Part shown: positions 60,338 through 64,000 of the stretch, piece by piece
Position numbering within the stretch: the stretch's first letter is position 1
Layout of the letters: the number at the start of each line of letters is the position of its first letter
Assembly (NCBI RefSeq): GCF_002561455.1
Contig: NZ_NTUP01000010.1
Span: forward strand, 1-64,000
From: Bacillus sp. AFS015802
Lineage (GTDB): Bacteria > Bacillota > Bacilli > Bacillales > Bacillaceae_B
Reading direction: 5' to 3'
Length of the DNA: 64,000 nucleotides
Program-made: the position numbers and the translations under genes
Notes under the pieces: model-generated
What the model was told of the DNA's origin: nothing
The model's database searches: none
The model's input: only the letters and a program-made list of their open reading frames with translations

Positions 60338-62509
60338 TACCTCCGCCCCTAATTCCACGCCGAGTGCCACAATCGATTGATTGATCCTCCACACATAGTA
60401 GAGATGGTGAATGAAATCCACCTGCGATTTACGCCAGCTCGGCGCCTGGGTTTCAATTCTTTCCCGTTCCGGGCTTAAATCCCACATGACAGGATTGTTT
60501 TCCTTTTCTTTTAACAACTTCTGAAGTATTTCGATATTGTGTGAGATTTTCTCTTCCGTTTCCTTGAATGCGCTGCTGAGCTCTTCTGAAACCTTTGCCG
60601 GTACCTTCCGATGGGACGAGGCAAGCAGATGCTTCGCATAATAATTGATGGCGGTCACCACCGTGATCCACCGCCCTACTCCTGACCTTGTCATCGCGCC
60701 GGGTCTTTGGAGAAGAGATTGTGCCTCATCCTTGATCGCCTGAAGTTTCTGATCCAAATCAAAGGCCTGATCTGTTAATGGCTTGTCTTCTGGAATCGTA
60801 AAGGTGTTTATATAGGAAGAAACATACCCTTGCAGCTCGCTAAAGAAATCATCGAAGCTATCGGCGACTTTGTCTTTTGTCCTCTTTGGTAATACAAACG
60901 CAGACACCGTCAACGCAATCACCGCTCCCGCAATCGTATCAATGACTCTTGCCCCCATCAGTTGTATACTGATCCCGCCAAGGAGGAGATCATACATAAA
61001 CGCTATCAGCATCGTAATGAATAAGCTCATCAGTGTATAGGAAACAGGAAAGAGATAAAAGGCGAGGAACAAGACCGCAAACAGTAGAAAAACTTCAAGC
61101 TGCGAGTTTCCGGTTACAAGGTTGGCCGCTCCGAATCCAAGTACGGCTCCTATCACTGTCCCGATCGATCGTTGGAAAGCCTTCATATACGTCCTGCCTA
61201 CCGACTCAGTACCAATTTGAATGATAAAGGCCGTCAACAGGACCCAGTACGGCTGTGCAGGTGCAATCAGCTCACCGACAATGATCGCGAGCGTTCCCGC
61301 CACCAGCGCTTGTATCGCTTTGCGCGTGGAAGGTTTCAAACTCTTGGTCTCTTCCTCCGTCTCCTCTTTCCCTTCTTCTTTCAATTCACCATCATTCTCT
61401 GCAGGCGTCTCACGGTATTCCGGCACCTTCAATGATTCCTGGATGGTGATGGCCGCTTCAAGCACATGGTTGGCTATGGATTCGATCCGTCTTAGCAGAT
61501 ATACCCAGCCTTCTGGTTTTTCTTCCTGATTCAGGACCTCAGACAATAGCAGACGAAGGGCCTGGATCGCCTTTTCCGCCTCTTCAAGGGAACGGGGATC
61601 ATAGTCCTGGGCCAGTACCTCGGCATCACGGAGGGAACGGAGGACCCATACGAGCAGGCGTCTAAGCTCCATGACCTCCAACGCTTCCAGGTCCTTCAAC
61701 TTCTTCAATGAATCCGTCAGCGTCTGTATGAGCATCTCTGTATCAAAGACATATAAACGGAGCTGTGACGCTTCGATACCCGGCCAAAGCTTCTTTAAAT
61801 CATTCTCATTAATATCACCCGCTACGCTTCTGGCATACTCATTCAGCCTTCTCACATTGCGGTCCAGTTGCTTTCTGCGCTTGTTGCTCGTCTCCGGGTC
61901 CTCTATCATCTTCATCAAGATTGTAAACGTCAAGTTGGATTGAATATGAAACGAACGCATGCTTCTCCTTAACATATGGACAGAGTCCTTGAAGATGATG
62001 AAGTTATAAAGGAACGCGAACACGACCCCTATGACGATCCCAAGGTAAAACCATTCAAGATGGGCCACATCCAGCTGTAGGATCGACGATATATAAATTG
62101 ACATAAACCCTGCCATTCCCATGGAAAAATAGCGGATGGCAAAGCGTGAAAAGTAAAAAGCGCTAAAAATAACCCCTACCAACAGGACGTTCACCACAAG
62201 ACTGTAATGAGCAAAAGCAGATCCCAGTGTAATCCCGGCTGCCACTGCGACACCGACCAACAGGGTCGTGATCTTCTTTTTCCCGGTCGTGTCATCCATG
62301 ACGACAAAAATGCCAAGCATCCCCACCATCCCTGACACAATCGCCGGGGTGATGGATGGATGATCAAAATGCTTCAGTAAAAAAAGCATCGTAAAGACAG
62401 ACGATACCAAACTGATCGTTGCTTTTCCCGCCTGCTGAAACCTTTTTCGGCCCGGGTCGGACGCAAGGATCCTCCCCAGCCATATATGCTGTCTATGTAA
62501 ATGTTTCAT
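60326..62509 (-). CDS. FUSC family membrane protein, aromatic acid exporter-like
   Basis: The 727-residue protein has two blocks of six or so hydrophobic segments: about 30-170 and about 395-535, joined by a long soluble helical part, and a C-terminal soluble region of about 150 residues. This is the FUSC layout (YccS/YhfK, AaeB), with PSTRKAIQALVAGTLAIIVGELI (partial) at the start of the second block. Some members export aromatic acids; no substrate can be assigned. The start has only a weak binding site AAGGG, 11 bases before ATG. Confidence 0.88.
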   Translation of the reverse strand: MKHLHRQHIWLGRILASDPGRKRFQQAGKATISLVSSVFTMLFLLKHFDHPSITPAIVSGMVGMLGIFVVMDDTTGKKKITTLLVGVAVAAGITLGSAFAHYSLVVNVLLVGVIFSAFYFSRFAIRYFSMGMAGFMSIYISSILQLDVAHLEWFYLGIVIGVVFAFLYNFIIFKDSVHMLRRSMRSFHIQSNLTFTILMKMIEDPETSNKRRKQLDRNVRRLNEYARSVAGDINENDLKKLWPGIEASQLRLYVFDTEMLIQTLTDSLKKLKDLEALEVMELRRLLVWVLRSLRDAEVLAQDYDPRSLEEAEKAIQALRLLLSEVLNQEEKPEGWVYLLRRIESIANHVLEAAITIQESLKVPEYRETPAENDGELKEEGKEETEEETKSLKPSTRKAIQALVAGTLAIIVGELIAPAQPYWVLLTAFIIQIGTESVGRTYMKAFQRSIGTVIGAVLGFGAANLVTGNSQLEVFLLFAVLFLAFYLFPVSYTLMSLFITMLIAFMYDLLLGGISIQLMGARVIDTIAGAVIALTVSAFVLPKRTKDKVADSFDDFFSELQGYVSSYINTFTIPEDKPLTDQAFDLDQKLQAIKDEAQSLLQRPGAMTRSGVGRWITVVTAINYYAKHLLASSHRKVPAKVSEELSSAFKETEEKISHNIEILQKLLKEKENNPVMWDLSPERERIETQAPSWRKSQVDFIHHLYYVWRINQSIVALGVELGAEVKKG

Positions 62510-62570
62510 CTCTCATCAAACCCTTATCTACGCACCGTTTTTCATTCTCTTTTATCGTACCCTTTCCAAT

Positions 62571-62607
62571 AAAAAAGTAACCTGGACTGCGGAAGGCAGC
62601 AGGTTAC
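62571..62607 (-). terminator. Orphan terminator upstream of the FUSC gene
   Basis: On the minus strand GTAACCTG-CTGC-CTTCC-GCAG-TC-CAGGTTAC is followed by TTTTTT (62571-62576), a strong hairpin. There is no gene upstream of it on this strand in the window, so it may end a leader or small RNA and control the FUSC gene. Confidence 0.75.
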
Positions 62608-62872
62608 TCTATTTCGCTGGTGCACGAAGAGAATGGAATCTATTTGTATGATTATAAGGGTTTTAGGTGGTTGGGTAAAGGAAAGTGCTTGGTTAAACTC
62701 TCTATACCTGTAGGTCTATACACACATCTTACAATTACAATACAATTCTAATTTTCCAAAAATTGAGAGAATAGTATCAAGGGAAGTTTCGTCTCAATAC
62801 AGAATCCACTAAGTAACCGAAATCTTCCGCAACAAGTTTGACGGGATGTTTCAACTAATAGGAGGGTTCTAA
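62608..62872. other. Intergenic region between the orphan terminator and the M1 peptidase gene
   Basis: About 265 bases with no open frame that I can support. It must hold the start of any minus-strand RNA ended by the orphan terminator, and the promoter of the plus-strand peptidase gene; I could not assign either. Confidence 0.5.
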
Positions 62873-64000
62873 ATGAATATGAAGCGTTTGACGAAGCGAA
62901 TCACAATGGGGGCCATTGCACTTTTATGTACAGTCGGGATCGCATACCCTGCCTCTGCACAAGGAAACAATCTTTTGAAGCAGGATCCTAAAGGGGCTTA
63001 TGTCCCATCCAGTGCACCTGACCTATCAAAGCTCCAATCCCAGCCTCTTTCCATGAAAGTCCAGAAGAAAAATGAGGATGCACTGGGACCTGTTAATCCT
63101 TCCTATACCATCGATGTTGACTATGACTCTGCCACTCATAAGGCGGAAGGTACGTTGGAAGTATCCTTTAAAAACAACATTAAAACCAACTTGAGTGAAT
63201 TGTATTTTAATCTATGGGGAAATGCCGATGTCTTTAAAGAGAATGGCGGCGGGATGGAAGTATCCGATATTAAAGTGAACGGGAAAGAAACAACATCTGA
63301 AGTGAATGCTACCACGTTACATATCAAGGAGCTTTCGTTAAGCAAAAATAAAAAAGCCACCGTCAGCATGCATTTCGAAGTAAGCCTGCCGGAACAACAG
63401 GACCGGTTCGGATGGTACGGCGACACGGTTTCCATGGGGAACTGGTTCCCCATCCTGGCCGTATTTGACGACGAAGGATGGAATGTAGATCCTTATTACC
63501 CATATGGCGAATCCTTCTACTCTTTATCAGGGAAATATGACGTAACCGTTACAACCGACAAAAATCAGGTGATTGCGGCTACTGGAGAAGAAGTCGGCAA
63601 AGTAAAGATTTCAGGTGATAAAGCCACCCACCGCTACAAAGCCAAGGATGTACGTGATTTCGCCCTGGAAATGAATCCGAATTACCGTGTGATCTCTACT
63701 GAAGTCAACAATATTAAAGTGAATGTCTATTATTCTGAAGAACATTCCAAATATGCTGCCGCCCTTCTTGAATCCGGAGAAGATAGCATCAAGCTCTTCA
63801 GTGAAAAATTCGGTAAATACCCTTGGCCTGAGCTTGATATCGTCACGATGGAAGGCTGGTTCGGCGGGATGGAGTATCCACAGCTTGTGATGATCAGCCT
63901 TGCAGGAGACCGTCCACTTGATTGGGCCAAGTCCGTCAACGCTCATGAAATCGGTCACCAATGGTTCTACGGTATCATTGGGAATAACGAATACGATGAG
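62873..64000 (+). CDS. M1 family metallopeptidase, secreted; partial at the window edge
   Basis: The reading frame is open for 376 codons to the last base. The product begins MNMKRLTKRITMGAIALLC, a signal peptide probably cut after PASA. It then has an M1 N-terminal beta domain and the start of the catalytic domain: WFGGMEYPQL, a GAMEN-like exopeptidase motif (GGMEY), and the zinc site HEIGHQWFYGIIGNNEYDE with HExxH and the downstream glutamate. It should be an extracytoplasmic aminopeptidase. ATG 62873 lies six bases after AGGAGGG. Confidence 0.92.
   Translation, partial: MNMKRLTKRITMGAIALLCTVGIAYPASAQGNNLLKQDPKGAYVPSSAPDLSKLQSQPLSMKVQKKNEDALGPVNPSYTIDVDYDSATHKAEGTLEVSFKNNIKTNLSELYFNLWGNADVFKENGGGMEVSDIKVNGKETTSEVNATTLHIKELSLSKNKKATVSMHFEVSLPEQQDRFGWYGDTVSMGNWFPILAVFDDEGWNVDPYYPYGESFYSLSGKYDVTVTTDKNQVIAATGEEVGKVKISGDKATHRYKAKDVRDFALEMNPNYRVISTEVNNIKVNVYYSEEHSKYAAALLESGEDSIKLFSEKFGKYPWPELDIVTMEGWFGGMEYPQLVMISLAGDRPLDWAKSVNAHEIGHQWFYGIIGNNEYDE

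Overview
The window looks like chromosomal DNA of a spore-forming Bacillaceae species, related to Bacillus in the broad sense. The evidence is a complete rsb/sigB stress module, the spore cortex regulator gene cmpA, Gram-positive lipoprotein signals, strong AGGAGG-type ribosome binding sites, intrinsic terminators with U-tracts, and T-box and S-box leaders. From about 1.4 to 23.7 kb the gene order matches the Bacillus subtilis block running from ddl-murF-cshA to ydcK, with a few insertions (uvsE, a NERD gene, an esterase). I see no prophage, transposase, CRISPR array or plasmid gene, so this is mostly core chromosome with modest accessory content.

Layout. 1-1.4 kb: eleven tRNA genes on the minus strand behind a consensus sigma-A promoter. 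1.4-9.4 kb: sprT-like gene, cmpA (a 37-residue gene), tex, and the eight-gene rsbR-S-T-U-V-W-sigB-rsbX stressosome and partner-switching operon with an internal SigB promoter. 9.8-23.7 kb: the ndoAI-ndoA toxin-antitoxin pair, alr, ydcC, acpS, a rhomboid protease, ydbST, uvsE, a NERD protein, cshA, an esterase, murF and ddl. Several of these genes make the cell wall precursor: Alr makes D-Ala, Ddl joins two D-Ala, and MurF adds the dipeptide to the UDP-MurNAc tripeptide.

24-34 kb: a dicarboxylate-type symporter, a GNAT, an FAD oxidoreductase whose frame is cut by a TGA, and a tight seven-gene minus-strand operon. The operon encodes a YnjB-like binding lipoprotein, two permeases, an ATPase, a TVP38/VTT membrane protein, a CDP-alcohol phosphatidyltransferase and a MerA-like flavin disulfide reductase. 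It resembles the uncharacterised ydjXYZ-ynjABCDEF neighbourhood of Escherichia coli and is the best candidate here for an undescribed system.

34-52 kb: sfsA, a SEDS protein, a T-box-controlled argS, a lipid kinase, LysM/CAP and CBS proteins, an AlsT-type symporter with CodY-like boxes over its promoter, cardiolipin synthase, and metT under a SAM-I riboswitch. 52-64 kb: a deacetylase-family protein, a fused ABC permease with an HhH protein, an EAL phosphodiesterase preceded by what I read as a c-di-GMP-II riboswitch with a terminator, a 3-methyladenine glycosylase, a CAP lipoprotein, a DUF4097 protein, a FUSC exporter-like protein and the start of an M1 peptidase cut by the window edge.

Two families of dispersed noncoding repeats stand out. 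One is TTGCG-centred units repeated every 20-21 bp at three intergenic sites. The other is a 12-mer, GGTCCGTCCCTC, found repeatedly in gene tails. All family assignments are from reading the sequence; no database search was run.
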